64,000 nucleotides of DNA from Magicicada septendecula. Its lineage: Eukaryota; Arthropoda; Insecta; Hemiptera; Cicadidae. The stretch is from the NCBI GenBank assembly GCA_034769895.1, contig CM068369.1, forward strand, positions 147,953,574-148,017,573, read 5' to 3'. The notes under the pieces are model-generated. The model did no database searches. It worked only from the letters and a program-made list of their open reading frames with translations, and was not told the DNA's origin. Of this stretch, positions 34,725 to 47,049 are shown in pieces. How positions within the stretch are numbered: position 1 is the stretch's first letter; each line of letters begins with the position of its first letter. The position numbers and the translations under genes were made by a program.

Positions 34725-37386
34725 CCACGGGACTAAGAATCTGTCTGGAATTCGAATGGGCTTTCCGGCCGCATACAAGAAATTATCCTCTTCCTGAATA
34801 TCAATAAATTTGACGTCCTCCTAATTTCAGAAACCCACTCAACGGATCGAACAGTCTTCACAATACCTTATTATAACATATTCTATGCTAACCACCCTGA
34901 CGGTTCAGCTCACGCAGGTTCAGCTGTTATCATACGAAACACTCTTCATCATTATGCAATGCAGCCACATGTCACTGCAAAAATCCAAAGTGCAATCATT
35001 AAAGCTCTTGCCCTTCCATGGCCCTTGACCTTAGCAGCTACATACAGCCCACCACACCATTCCATTTCAACAGACGAATATCTAGAATTTTTCGCCACTC
35101 TGGGACCACACTTTCCTGTAGCGGGGGACTGGAATGCAAAGCATACAGCCTGGGGCTCAAGGCTTATCACACCAAAGGGTCGAAATCTACTGGAAGCTAT
35201 ACACCATCTTCATCTCAGCTACTTATCAACAGGAGGACCTACGTATTGGCCCACAGACTTAAATAAAATTCCAGATCTTCTTGATTTTGCGATAACAAAA
35301 GGAATCTCGCACTTATATACCAAAATCGAACCAAATCTCGACTTAAACTCTGATCATAGCACCATTATAATTACATTAAGCACTAATGTAATCTGGAGGG
35401 AACCTCCACCTGTTTTATGCACTAAGCAGACTAACTGGGATTTATTTGAACACATTATCAATGAGAATATTAACTCTAACTTTCGCATTACGGATTTCAG
35501 AGACATTGAAGTAGCCGTTCAATACTTTACTAAACTACTACAGGATGCTGCATGGCAAGCTACACCAAAAAGAAGAAAAGTTTTACCCGATTATCATAAT
35601 ATACCTCTGCACATCAAACAACTTATTCAAGAAAAACGACAAGCTCGCGGTAAGTGGCAACGAACGAGAAACCCCCAGTATAAAACAATTCTCAATAGGC
35701 TCACCCATAGAATTCGCGCAGCTATGCAAGAGGCCCGAAACGCATCGTTTGAACACTACGTAACATGTTTAACACCCCATGATCATTCAATATGGAAGGC
35801 GACAAAAAAAAATCAAACGACCGGTAATCCCAGTATCCCCCATTCGTAAACCTGACGGCAGATGGGCTCGAGCAAATGAAGATAAGGTGAATGTGTTCGC
35901 AGATCACCTTTCCCAGGTTTTCACCCCAACCTCATCAGCAATTGATGACTCAGAAATTCTAACTTACCTTGATGCTCCCTGGCAATTATCTCCTCCAATC
36001 AAAGCGTTTGCATTCTCTGAAGTTCTCAGGGAGATAAAACCTTCCAAGGCACATAAAGCCCCCGGTTACGATTTAATAGTTGGAGAAGTTCTGAAACATC
36101 TTTCCAAGAAAGCGTTATTACTATTTACAACTATTTACAACAGTATGCTCAGACTGTGCTACTTTCCAATCCAATGGAAATTTGCCCAAATTATCATGGT
36201 CGCAAAATCTGGCAAACCCCCTACTGACCCTACATCTTACAGGCCAATAAGCCTTCTTCCACTCTTGTCAAAAATATTTGAACGACTTCTCTTGACCAGA
36301 CTAAAACAAATAGTGCCCTTTAGGTACCTGATCCCTGAACACCAATTTGGGTTCAGGGAAAAACATTCTACAGTGCAGCAATGCCACAGAATAGTGAACA
36401 AAATTGGGGATAGCCTGGAAAAGAAGCCGATGTGCGCAGCTGTCTTCCTGGATATTCAGCAGGGTTTTGATAAAGTCTGGCATGAGGACCTTCTGTACAA
36501 GCTGAAGAAACAACTTCCTGATCAACTATATTTACTGTTGAAATCATATGTGCAAGATAGACACTTCCAAATCAAAATCGAAAACACTGTGTCAGTAATC
36601 TCTCCTATAAAGTCGGGAGTGCCTCAGGGCAGCGTTCTGGGGCCATACTTATATCTTATATTTACTGCTGACCTACCTGTGACAGACTACACTACCACCG
36701 CCACCTTCGATGATGATACCGCTATCCTCGCAGTAGATTCCAACCCGGAACGAGCCTCTGAGAAACTGCAAAACCATCTTTACCTCCTGCAAGATTGGTT
36801 CCAGCGGTGGAAGATCCAAGTTAATTCTGCAAAATCCACTCAAATAACCTTCACCATGAAACGTAGCTCTTGTCCACAAGTTACCATAAACGATGCCCCC
36901 ATACCTATAAAATCAGAAGTTAAATACCTGGGGCTGCATTTGGACGAAAAATTAACATGGAAAGCCCACATTCAGGCTAAGAAACAACAATTCAACTTAA
37001 ACGCTAGGCAAATGTACTGGTTCATAGGTAGAAAATCTCAACTATCTCTCGCAAACAAAGTTATCATATATAAAGCTGTGCTCAGACCAATCTGGACTTA
37101 CGGTATAGAATTGTGGGGCTGCTCTAAACCTTCCAACACAAAGATTCTGCAGACAGTTCAGTCAAAAATCTTGCGCTGCATAACGAATGCTCCCTGGTTC
37201 ATCTCTAATTATACTCTTCACAAAGACCTCAACATTCCATACATTTCTGATGTCATCAAGATGCACGTCGCTAAGTACAGGAACCGCAACATAGGACACA
37301 GCAATAACCTGATCAACGAGCTCCTCAATCCATCACTGGATGTAAGAAGGCTGAAGAGACAGTGGCCAGATGACCTGACCCGGTGA
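34721..37386 (+). pseudogene. LINE-3 ORF2, endonuclease/RT with frameshifts
   Basis: The start at 34721 shifts frame within about 20 bp. The endonuclease then reads WNSNGLSGRIQEI, LLISETHSTDR, AGDWNAKHTAWGSRL and LNSDHSTIIITL up to 35849. A second frameshift at the A-run near 35804-35812 moves to the frame that carries the RT to 37386: AHKAPGYDLIVGE, YRPISLLPLLSKIFERLL, FGFREKHSTVQQ, VFLDIQQGFDKVWHEDLLYK, SGVPQGSVLGPYLYL and VKYLGLHLDEKLTWKAHI. The catalytic box reads FDDDTAI where FADDTAI is expected, an alanine-to-aspartate change beside the two catalytic aspartates. The RT frame alone is open for 535 codons, so decay is modest. Confidence 0.88.
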
Positions 37387-37506
37387 ACGTGGTAATCACT
37401 GCTGGACGGTTCCGACCTCAAGTGACGACTTATACATCACCTTTACTTATTACTCTGTGAAATGAGTAGATTGTAAAACTGCATTATATTAAATAAAAAA
37501 AAAATG

Positions 37507-37515
37507 TACTGTTCA
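37507..37515 (+). repeat. Candidate right target-site duplication of LINE-3
   Basis: TACTGTTCA matches 27634-27642. It lies 2 bp after the A-run that ends LINE-3. Confidence 0.35.
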
Positions 37516-38380
37516 CAGTCGGTGTTGCTTAGGCTAGTCTTTCTTCATTGGTTTAGAGTGTGATCAGCACCACTCATTGAGTGATATTCAATGTAGCCTA
37601 CTACTGAAAATGATCAATAAGAATTAATTAGTCAAAAGAAATACCGTTGAGTTCATCTCGTAAATGTAAACAGCAATGTCATTGAAATACCTAAACTCAG
37701 CGGTATTAAATGCGGTAAATAAGGAAACACAACTAACACTAAAGACCTTGGATCGTCTTAGCGGAAAACAATAAGAATGAACACTGCTAAATATAGCATG
37801 CATAAAATCTTAATAAACACTGATTTCTACGACGACTGTAATAATAAAAATGTTTTTTATAAACACTTCGTCTCACTTTCCCGCACTCACTACTGCAAGA
37901 TTATCAGTTGTTTTTGAAAATGCTAAATTTGCCTAACGTTATGGTATCCTCCGTTGAGAATTTGTAGGCCTACATAAAATCCAAAATTTAAGTATGAAAT
38001 GTGTTTCATTATTTATTTCAGCGTTCCAAGTAATAGTCGGCAGTCACAACCTGAGTTCTCGTAGTCACAAAGTTTGCAAAAACCTCGTTTTTTGTGTTTC
38101 TACGTAAACTAGAGCAAGATGTACATTAGTGTGGGGGCGGGAGAGCCCCTATGGGTTAATATGGTCTGAGTTAGGTAGCCTTCTACGACCGAGCAGAGCG
38201 CGTTCGTGAGCCGAGGTGAAGGCAGCTTACTAGGAGAAGGACAGCCGGAAACAATCTTCCTGGATCCCCAAGTTGGGGATTGGGCTGTGGGATAACAACC
38301 AATTCCTGACAACACATATTATTGCGGAATCTACAAGAGATTAATCCCAACGGACTTTGGGATCAACGGACTGGCAGGCA
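37516..38380. other. Unassigned DNA
   Basis: No gene or element is supported. The part from about 38110 is GC-richer and might be the far 5' end of the RTE-like copy that follows, but I cannot show this. Confidence 0.5.
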
Positions 38381-38389
38381 AAACATGGA

Positions 38390-40960
38390 TATGTGATTGG
38401 CAACATGAAATGTACTGGCAACCCTCTATAGAACTGGAGCGTTGAGGTCATTCCTGAGTATTCCAAAATAATATTGACTTGATGTGCTACCCCTCGTAGG
38501 AAATTGGTTGGACAGGTAAATGTGTAATCGAAAAAATAACTTGAGACATTTGTTATAGTTTCAACAACAGAGAACATGTAGACGGAGTTGATTTGTGAAC
38601 AAATGATGAAGGAAATAGCGGTTGGTTGGAGGCAATAAGTCGGTGACTGTGTTGAATACAGATAAGAAGAAAGTTCTTTAACTACTTGCTTATTAATTCA
38701 CATCCTCAAACTGAGAAAATATCGGATGTGGAGAAAGAGAACTTTCATGACAACCATCGTGCTAACGGAATTATATAAAATAACCTTAGGAGATATGAAT
38801 GAATAGATGGGGAAGGAGCTAGAATAACCTTAGGAGATATGAATGAATAGATGGGGAAGGAGCTAGAATTTCGTGAAAAGGTAGTGTTCGTAATAGCTGC
38901 AATGACAGTGGAAAGGTTTGGTTAATATCGCGGTTTCACTCAACACTTAGTGGCAAGCACATATTTTCATCATAAAGATATCCGTATGGACGTCGCCGAA
39001 TGGAAAGATCCAGAACCAAATTGATCTTCTACTTCATTCACGCCATGGTTCTGATGTCATGGATTGCAGAAGCTATATGAGAGCGAATATATTCAGATCA
39101 CTTTTTGGTGGTTACTATTCTGACAGCATGCATTTCTAACTCAGCATGCAAAAACCTGAGATTTAGAAGATACACTTTACAAATAATCCAAAATCCAGGA
39201 AAAATAGCATATGAAGGAAAGCTGAGTGCAGATTCATTAGGTTTAGATTAACAAATTGTACCACCAATGCAAATATTATTGGGAGTCAGTAAGAGACAGT
39301 AAGAGCTATTAAGAGGTCTGCAGAATATATGATGGATATAGAAAAAGGAAAGGAGGGATTCTTTTGATCGAGAGTGGGAGCACGCAACTAACGAAAAGAA
39401 AGTAGCATGGAAGAAAATGCAAACCAAGAGGATTTGAATTGCTTTGGAGAATATAAGAGTAGACGAAGCGAGGGAAAACGGATTTATAAATTAATAAAGA
39501 AAGAGTGGCTAAAACAAGACTCAGTTCAATAAAACCCTCAAGAATAGAGCTTGAATATAGGAAACTCCATAAACCTAGCAAGGACAGGCTACAAACTTAG
39601 AACTACTGTTTAAAAACAGTTAAGGAAGATCAAAAGAAGAAATATTACAAAGATGGCTAGAGCACTTTCATTCGCTGTTGAACCCGGGGCAGGAACTCTC
39701 ACTCTCACTCCCGAAGCGGGTAAATTAAGGGCTAAGAGGTAAGGAGGAACAAGAGCAGGACCAACCAACGCAGCAGGAGGCGGAAGAGGCCATCAAACAA
39801 CGGTTCAATAATAAGAACCTAGGAAGTGGCTATATTCCAGCGTAACTTATTAAGAATGGAGATGAGGCACGGGGGTGCTATACACAAACTACTACGGGGA
39901 ATTTGGATCAGAAGGTTCTCCAGCAGTATTTTACTGAGTGGAATACGGGAATTATCTGTAGAGTACACAAGAAGGAAGATATGTTGGTATGCTGAAACTA
40001 CCGAGGAAAGACACTCTTAATTACGACTTATAAAGTATTCGCCAAAATACTTTGCAACCGCATCCGGCCATATCCCGAAAAAAGAGTAGGTTACCAAATT
40101 GGTTTGAAAGGTGGGGGAGTCAACCACAAACCAAAAATCAATCATCATACAAATACTGGTAATTCCCTTTTTTCGCTACCAAACCAGTTAGTTAACCTTG
40201 TGGAGTTCCCAGTTGCGAAAGTGCAGTCAGAGTGAACGGTGTTCTTTCCGGTCTCCGACAGGTAGATGCGATGTTGTGTATGCTCTTCCACCTGGCACTG
40301 GAGAAAGTGATAAAGCTTTCACGTATCAGCACACCAGGAACCATTCTTGCCTATGCCGATAATACATAGACATTATTAGTAGATCAGAATGGGTGTTACA
40401 TAGGCTTTTAGAGGACTAAAAAACGAAGCTGTTACCGTCGGATTGGTATCAAAATATGTACTGGTAACCCCAACCAGGAGACCAGCACTTCGTGGGCAGC
40501 AATTTACTAACTTCGATGAGAAGATGGTAGAGTATGTTAATGAATTCGCATACCTCGGATCTCTGGTCACTAGTAGACACCAACATTTCAGAAAAAAATA
40601 AAGCGACAATCATATCTGAAAATAGATGCTACTTTACCCTAATGTCCCAACTAAGATCGGAAGACATTTGCAGAGAAATGCAATGCAGTGCCGACTATAT
40701 AAAAAACTAATAATGCCAGTGGAATTCTCACAACACTTCGGAATTAAACTTCGGCCAATTTTAGCAGTGTAGAAAAGGAAACCAGTTTCTCGCCAAAAAA
40801 ATAGATAAGTAAACTACTTTTAGGCCGACTGGTACGCCCGTTTTTGACAAAGAGTGGTCGAAACGAGAGCGAGTGGAAATAATCATGTAGAAAATTACCA
40901 GAATACTGATTATTGAAATGTCGAATAGTGAAATATCAAGAATGTGTTGGAGCACTACAA
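38390..40960 (+). pseudogene. Heavily decayed RTE-like non-LTR retrotransposon (endonuclease and RT)
   Basis: Fragments in order on the plus strand fit an RTE-type endonuclease/RT. LINSHPQTEKISDVEKENFH (about 38690) matches the NVHAPTE-E-K-E-FY region. ITLGDMNE and MGKELEFREKVVF (about 38825-38890) match the GDFNAK block, and WTSPNGKIQNQIDLLLHSR, after an internal frame change, matches the family pattern W-x-S-P-D-G-K-x-x-N-Q-I-D-H. MDCRSYMRANIFRS follows, then TGIICRVHKKEDMLVC (about 39950), LITTYKVFAKILCNRIRPY (about 40017-40070), AYADN (about 40350), FAYLGSLVTS-like (about 40545) and YFTLMSQLRSE (about 40630). Stops and frameshifts are frequent and motifs are spread over all three frames. 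It is an old, dead copy. Confidence 0.75.
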
Positions 40961-42239
40961 AATTGTACACGTGATTTTGACCGCCTACACTTGGTTAAGT
41001 TTTTTCAGCACAAACAAATATGTAACGGTATTTAAATACTTTGCGAGCGTTTCGGTGGAATGTAGCCTATATAGAAATATTTACATAAAAAATATATATA
41101 TAAGAGATTATTTTTGGTAATTAATGAACACAAAAATAGTTTTACCTCACCAGAAATACGACAAAAAGAAGAAAGATGAAATAAGGAAATGTATTATCGT
41201 TATACACGGTTTTGAAAAACGACGTTAAAATATTCGCAACAGTAAGAACAGGCAATTAGCTGTTTTTCTAAATCGAGCCGTGTATCATCTTCGCGTCACG
41301 ATTCCGTTCTTTGAGAGAATTACGTCATTGGCAATCGCGTGTTTCAACGAGAAAGAACATTAGTACATTAGTTGAGTAAAACACAGCACAATGACGGATA
41401 ATTACAATACAGGAATCAATAAGCGCACAAGAAGGAAAGAAACGGCGAAGAGAGTAGAAATAATAACAAGAGAATTTAACGCGCGAGGAATGCAAGCGTG
41501 TGTGCGCACGTGAGACCTGCTCCTTGACCTTAAGAAAACGTGTCACAACAGAATTCACGTGCTCCGCGGAGCTCGCTATGCGGTGAGAGGAGAGAACTCT
41601 GGCCGTGTGGCCTTCGACTTTAAGTAATACAATTTACCGCTTGTGTTTGGTTTTACGCGGCTAATTAAGTTTTCGGTTTACGAGTTTATTAGACCTGTCT
41701 TACCTTTGATAAAAATCTGTCTGATAAACGCTCAGCCGAGTTACGCATAAATGTCTTGTATTGCTTACTAAAGGAACATTGTGTCACACTTTTAAAAGCA
41801 ATATAGGCGACTAGCGTGCGATAGGAATGGCGCTTCACTCTCAGCTTACTAAATGTTATTACTTGCCATTTATGGACGATGGAAGCGCATATCGAATTCT
41901 TATTGCGTTCTTAGTTTACTGACGCACATCGTTTCCACAGGTCTTCTGTGTACTAGTCACAACATACACAATTCCTCTTTCCTCCGTTGTTTACTGTTAC
42001 TGCACCAGTTATTCGCGATTTAGTTAATGTATACTACGACACGTGTGTTGTATACTGCAGGAAACGAAACACCGAATTGAAGTGTCATGTAAACGGGTAC
42101 TCTAAAGGTGCGGCAATGGTCAACAGAATGTAGGGATTATCTACAATTAAGAAGGTCGAGGTGCGCCGGCGGTCAGACCAAGGAGTAAAGTCGAGGTGCG
42201 CCGATTCAAAGTGTTTCAAGTTTTAATTTACTATTGAAT
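40961..42239. other. Unassigned DNA left of the palindrome
   Basis: No gene is supported. GTCGAGGTGCGCCG occurs twice, about 40 bp apart, at about 42156 and 42191. A related motif in opposite orientation lies at about 58584 (GGTGCACCTCGACCTT), outside the other arm. Confidence 0.5.
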
Positions 42240-42360
42240 AATAGTAGAGGGAAAATGGGGATCCTGACTCAAGTACCGTTATTCCCCCACCTCCACCGCT
42301 GGACCAGCAGCATCGACCAATCAAATTTCATGGCGCCTTTCGCGCGTCAATTTCAAATAT

Positions 42361-42960
42361 ATGCCGTCTTTCACGAGCCTAAATCACTTTCACTTTCTAC
42401 TGGACCGCGAATTTCCGCGAATAAATTTTTTTATTTTTTTTTTTTATTTGATATTTTTATTTTTTTAATTAAATTGATTTGCATATCCGCGAATATATGC
42501 CGTCTTTCGCGAGCCTAAATCACTTTCACTTTCTACTGGACCGCGAATTTCCGCGAATAAATTTTTTTATTTTTTTTTTTATTTGATATTTTTATTTTTT
42601 TAATTAAATTGATTTGCATATCCGCGAATATATGCCGTCTTTCGCGAGCCTAAATCACTTTCACTTTCGACTGGACCGCGAATTTCCGCGAATACATTTT
42701 TTTATTTTTTTTTTTAAATTTGATATTTTTATTTTTTTAATTAAATTGATTTGCATATCCGCGAATATATACCGTCTTTCGCGAGCCTAAATCACTTTCA
42801 CTTTCTACTGGACCGCGAATTTCCGCGAATAAATTTTTTTAATTTGATATTTTTATTTTTTTAATTAAATTGATTTGCATATCCGCGAATATATGCCGCC
42901 TTTCGCGAGCCAAGATCACTTTCACTTTCTATCAGCTGGACCCGCAGCATCCCAAATGGA
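42361..42960. repeat. Tandem array, about 136-bp unit, 4-5 units (left arm)
   Basis: Unit starts at 42361, 42497, 42632, 42769 and 42893 (ATGCCGTCTTTCRCGAGCC-type anchor). Each unit carries GGACCGCGAATTTCCGCG and a T-rich stretch ending TTAATTAAATTGATTTGC. The right arm has only two anchors (about 57481 and 57604), that is one period. Confidence 0.9.
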
Positions 42961-43039
42961 CCACCCGCATCCGCAAATATATTTTTTATTTTTAAATAAA
43001 GCTGATTTGCATATCAGAGGTGGGTGGTGGGTGGGAGGT

Positions 43040-43240
43040 TCCGACTTGATGCATTATAGTGTATATATTAAATATATGATCAGGGTTACCAACCTTGCAT
43101 GAGTTCAAATTTGTTGTATGTTATAATGTATATTAAATCTATATGATCAGGTTTACCAACCTATGCAGGGGTTCAAACTTGATATGTGTATTATAGTGTA
43201 TATTAAAATATATGATCAGGTTTACCAATCCTGTATTATT
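43040..43240. repeat. Tandem array, about 66-69-bp unit, 3 units (left arm)
   Basis: The anchor ATGATCAGG recurs at 43077, 43143 and 43212, followed by GTTTACCAA-type sequence. It is present with the same copy number in the right arm (about 57136-57336). Confidence 0.8.
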
Positions 43241-43310
43241 GTGTGTATAGAACAGATCTGCCAACATTTTTCTTCGGCGGGAAATTCAAACTATATGAGC
43301 AACGCATTCG

Positions 43311-43431
43311 CCAGAATCTGAGACTCGAGAGAGTATGTTTGTCGTGCATGCTTTATTTTTTATTTTTAATGAAGCTGATTTGTATATCAGGGGTGGGTGA
43401 TGAGTCAATTCTCCCTTTGAATGTAAATAAC

Positions 43432-43478
<47 letters not shown>

Positions 43479-44126
43479 ATGTCATCGGTTTTACATAAGC
43501 ATTGTGCTACTTATGGATTATTGTAATTAGCGATACTAAAATGTAATCACCAGGAAATATATTTATCGCCTACCTCATTGCGTTCTACTTCTAATTTGGT
43601 ACATGACAGTCATTGACTGCGATTTAGAAATTAATATACTGCCAAGTCTGTGTGTGGTAAAGTGTTACGCATAAAATATGAAAAAATATATATATTTAAA
43701 CTAGTATTTACAAAATATGTATAAATGGTACGCCTATCTATCAAGTGAAAATGGATATTGTCTACCAGAATCTGACACTCGAGAGAGTATGTTTGTCGTG
43801 CATGCTTTATTTATTTTTTTTTTTTAATGAAGCTGATTTACATATCAGGGGCGGGTGATGAGTCAATTCTCCCTTTGAATGTAAATAACTATCTCTCTCC
43901 CTCCCTCTCTCTCTCTTTATGTCATCGGTTTTACATAAGCGTCGTGCTACTTATGGATTATTGTAATTAGCGATACTAAAATGTAATCACCAGGAAATAT
44001 ATTTATCGCCTACCTCATTGCGTTCTACTTCTAATTTTGGTACATGACAGTCATTGACTGCGATTTTAGAAATTAATATACTGCCAAGTCTGTGTGTGGT
44101 AAAGTGTTACGCATAAAATATGAAAA
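43311..44126. repeat. Direct duplication, about 454-bp period, left arm only
   Basis: The sequence starting CCAGAATCTGAGACTCGAGA at 43311 is repeated from 43765. The second copy (to about 44126) lacks the last roughly 90 bp of the first. The right arm carries a single copy (about 56713-57075), so the duplication arose in the left arm or was lost from the right. Confidence 0.88.
43430..43476. repeat. (CT)n microsatellite (left arm)
   Basis: A CT run of about 46 bp. The right-arm equivalent (56920-56944) is much shorter and interrupted. Confidence 0.92.
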
Positions 44127-44230
44127 AATATATAATGGGTGAGGCAAAACAAAACACATACAGCCGAGTTGCAGACGCGTATTTGCAGATTCACCGTGAC
44201 TGTTACTAGCGGACGCCCGATTTCTTGGTA

Positions 44231-44333
44231 TGCCGTCGCTCGCGTCATCCGTATTTAAAGTTCGCTACTTCCAGTACACATGGCCTCTGTAACAGATTTG
44301 GTCTCCAACAGGTGTGATTCGAACGGTAAGAGT
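44231..44333 (+). repeat. 100-bp cassette with TATTTAAA, ATG and splice-donor-like end, copy 1
   Basis: The unit holds GTCGCTCGCGTCATCC, TATTTAAA (44252-44259), CCAGTACAC, ATGGCCTCTG (ATG at 44280) and GAACGGTAAGAG at its end. From the ATG it reads MASVTDLVSNRCDSNGKS, and GGTAAGA would suit a 5' splice site. It is nearly identical to 45000-45101 and mirrored twice in the right arm. TATA to ATG spacing is only about 28 bp, too short for a normal leader, so the promoter reading is weak. Confidence 0.6.
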
Positions 44334-44457
44334 TAAATATAGTTTACAGACGATTGTAATTTTAAAAATTCATTTTTGCATTAAATATATATATCGTAAA
44401 CAATGAAATAATAATATTTCGTCATTGTAAGATTTTAATAAAACAATTATCAGTTTA

Positions 44458-44458
<1 letters not shown>

Positions 44459-44546
<88 letters not shown>

Positions 44547-44600
44547 TCTCTCTCTCTCACACTTGTTGTGTATGTTTCTCTCTCTCTCTGTGGTCAGTAC
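44459..44600. repeat. (CT)n microsatellite cluster (left arm)
   Basis: A CT run of about 110 bp plus a short second run. Counterpart (GA)n at 56270-56378 in the right arm. A further CT run at 44741-44767 pairs with 56094-56114. Confidence 0.93.
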
Positions 44601-44999
44601 CGCGCGCATGTATATGAAATTAGAAAGTTTATATTTATTCGACAAATATTAACGCCCTCTCTCTCTCTCTCGCTCGCTCGCAGACGTCGGAAGCAATTCG
44701 AGGTCATTGACACGACTTTACACTGACACATTGCAGTCTCTCACTCTCTCTCTCTCTCTCTCTCTCTGGGTTAAGCTGGTGTTGTACGTTACTAAAATCA
44801 TAGCAAATATTTTCATTCTAAGCATGTATTACTGTTTAGTAATAATTACAACCAACAAAGGATATATAAGTTTGTGTACATGGATTGTATATTGCAAGCA
44901 CGGAATTATTATTTAAATCCGATATCTGTTTTTATTAAAATCATACAATGTCAAAAGAGGATAGTTGTCTGTTACGAACCAGTACTAACTCTCCTATAT

Positions 45000-45101
45000 G
45001 GCCGTCGCTCGCATCATCCGTATTTAAAGTTCGCTACTTCCAGTACACATGGCCTCTGTAACAGATTTGGTCTCCAACAGGTGTGATTCGAACGGTAAGA
45101 G
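45000..45101 (+). repeat. 100-bp cassette, copy 2 (left arm)
   Basis: Same unit as 44231-44333, with ATG at 45049. Here the frame after the ATG stays open for 43 codons to a TAA at about 45178. The two copies lie 769 bp apart in direct orientation and differ at about one base in the first 100 (GCGTCATCC against GCATCATCC). Confidence 0.6.
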
Positions 45102-47049
45102 CAAGAACAATATGAACAAGGTCAAGGACATTATATGTCTAGTATCCCTCCTCAGACGCTGGTGTTACTTTGTGTCATAAAATCTCGTGGCACTTAAGAT
45201 AAGAGACAATACGTTTGCAAAAAACGACAAAATTGAACTTCTGGAAACAAAATTGTACGGTTTGTAAGTAATATCGACAACACAGGTCAGCATTTTTCGG
45301 TCATTGACAGATAAAGGGATCGTCACATTAGGACTACTGGCTGCTAAATCCAGTAGTACAAGAACTTAGATATTTGTTGAATCAGTAGCAAAAATGTTAG
45401 ATCTACTGTTTTCAGCGTACATAGACATTTGATAATATTCCATTTTGGTTGTATTCGTGAAGCCATAGTGTAATGGCTGTCCTTGGAAGTCATGTAACCC
45501 TTAGTGTTTGTGCGGGAATCGTAGTCGGATTTTAGTTTCTGTCATGTCTTTCGTCCGTTTGTGTGCAGGCTGTCTTTACAGTCATGAAAATCATTTCAAG
45601 AGGTAAGCCGCATTGTATTGTTCGCGTACCGTGAGCATATGCGGTGGTGATTGCTGTACAAGAATTCTACGGACTGATGTGTTACGAAATTAGCGTGGTA
45701 ACCAAGTTCTATGACATAGAGCGCGGGTTTCTCCGTACAATTGTGTAACGTCGCGTAGCATTTTTGTGCGATGTTAAGCGACCTATAAAACGTAATGAAC
45801 CTGTTGTGCCATGATGACGGAGTTGCATAGATGCGTGTGATAATAATAACAATAATAATATAAAGAGGTCGCGCGCTCAAACATTAGCTCGGTGCTCCAG
45901 ATAAGACGAGAGTCAAGAACAGTTATGATCATCACCCGACCGGACCAGCGTGCGTGCATAGCGCAGCGTATGTGTTTGTTACAGTAACGGTAATTGCTTA
46001 TTAAGTGGGGAAACGAATCAAATGCTGGTGTATTGTGCTATTGTGTATGCACGCACAAGAACGACCTACGACAATCCGCCTGCCCTACTGTGTCTGCAAG
46101 TCACAATGTTTATGGTTATTATAGTTCAGTTTCCGGCCAGAAGTAGTACTGTAGTGGTATTTTTGGTTTATTTTGTATCTTTGATTGGACAGATGGAAAA
46201 TACGCATCGTTTACTCCCCCTATAACTATTCGACCCTGCTTAATACTCTAAATATTATTATTTCGCCTTTGACATGCTCCTTGTCAGTCTGTAATTTAGA
46301 GGTAGCGAATCTTTTTGCCATTCTTCTGCCGATGATAAAATGTTCTCTGTAGAGTTATTCGTCAAGTTGCTGGTGTAACAATAACATGGTGTAAGCTACC
46401 TCTCGTTTATCCATGAGAATGGGTGTTCGGTGTCATCTGCCGTGAGGGTAAATAGCGCCTTATTTTCGCTATTATTTACAACGGTACGGCTAAAATACTA
46501 GTAAGCGTAATCAAAAATTACTTCCTACCCTGCTAACAACATCAATGGATGCATTTTGAGTACGTGGCTATGAAAATGATCCGGACACAGGTTATGTCAG
46601 GTTGTAATAAGTTAGGCCTCTCCAGTTCTATAATTTTCTACAAAAAATTAGCTTTTGTTTCCGATTAAGTATCTCCATTTTAATTACTTTTAACACTACA
46701 CTGAAAAGTTTGTAGTTGTGGGTAGAGGAAAAAATATCAGGAAAGGTATCCGTAGTATGTCATACGATAGTGAAGGAAAGATTTCATCGATATTTTGACA
46801 TGTTCTCTCGCATATGTTATAGGTTACAGTGGATATGAGATTCGGTTAGAACATGTGCACACTAAATAGGTAATTGTAAGGAAAATAAGAAATTACTGTA
46901 ATAGGTAAGTTGTTCAGTACTACAGGAGTAGAAAAATATTTTCATATTCATCATTGTCGTAAGGAACTCACACCCTGATGGAAGGACACAAGGTGCAGTA
47001 CAAAAATCCTCCCAGAAGGTCCTTCCAGAGGGCGACTGACTGTACGCTA

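Larger units (their letters stand above)
27643..37504 (+). mobile_element. LINE-3: Jockey-like retrotransposon, interrupted by LINE-2
   Basis: An older, AT-richer LINE than LINE-1 and LINE-2. ORF1 starts at 27939, is split at 28279/33354 by LINE-2, and resumes to 34724. ORF2 follows from 34721 to 37386, and a 3' UTR ends in an A-run at about 37495-37504. Without LINE-2 the element would be about 4.8 kb. The 5' boundary is uncertain and the 5' UTR is placed at 27643-27938 only on the candidate target duplication. Several stops and frameshifts make it inactive. Confidence 0.8.

Noticed and set aside
44231..45101. Pol III (tRNA/SINE) origin of the 100-bp cassette, because its minus strand has GTTCGAATC like a B box
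   Set aside because: I see no A box at a suitable distance upstream, no tRNA-like fold and no tail, so a SINE or tRNA call is not supported.
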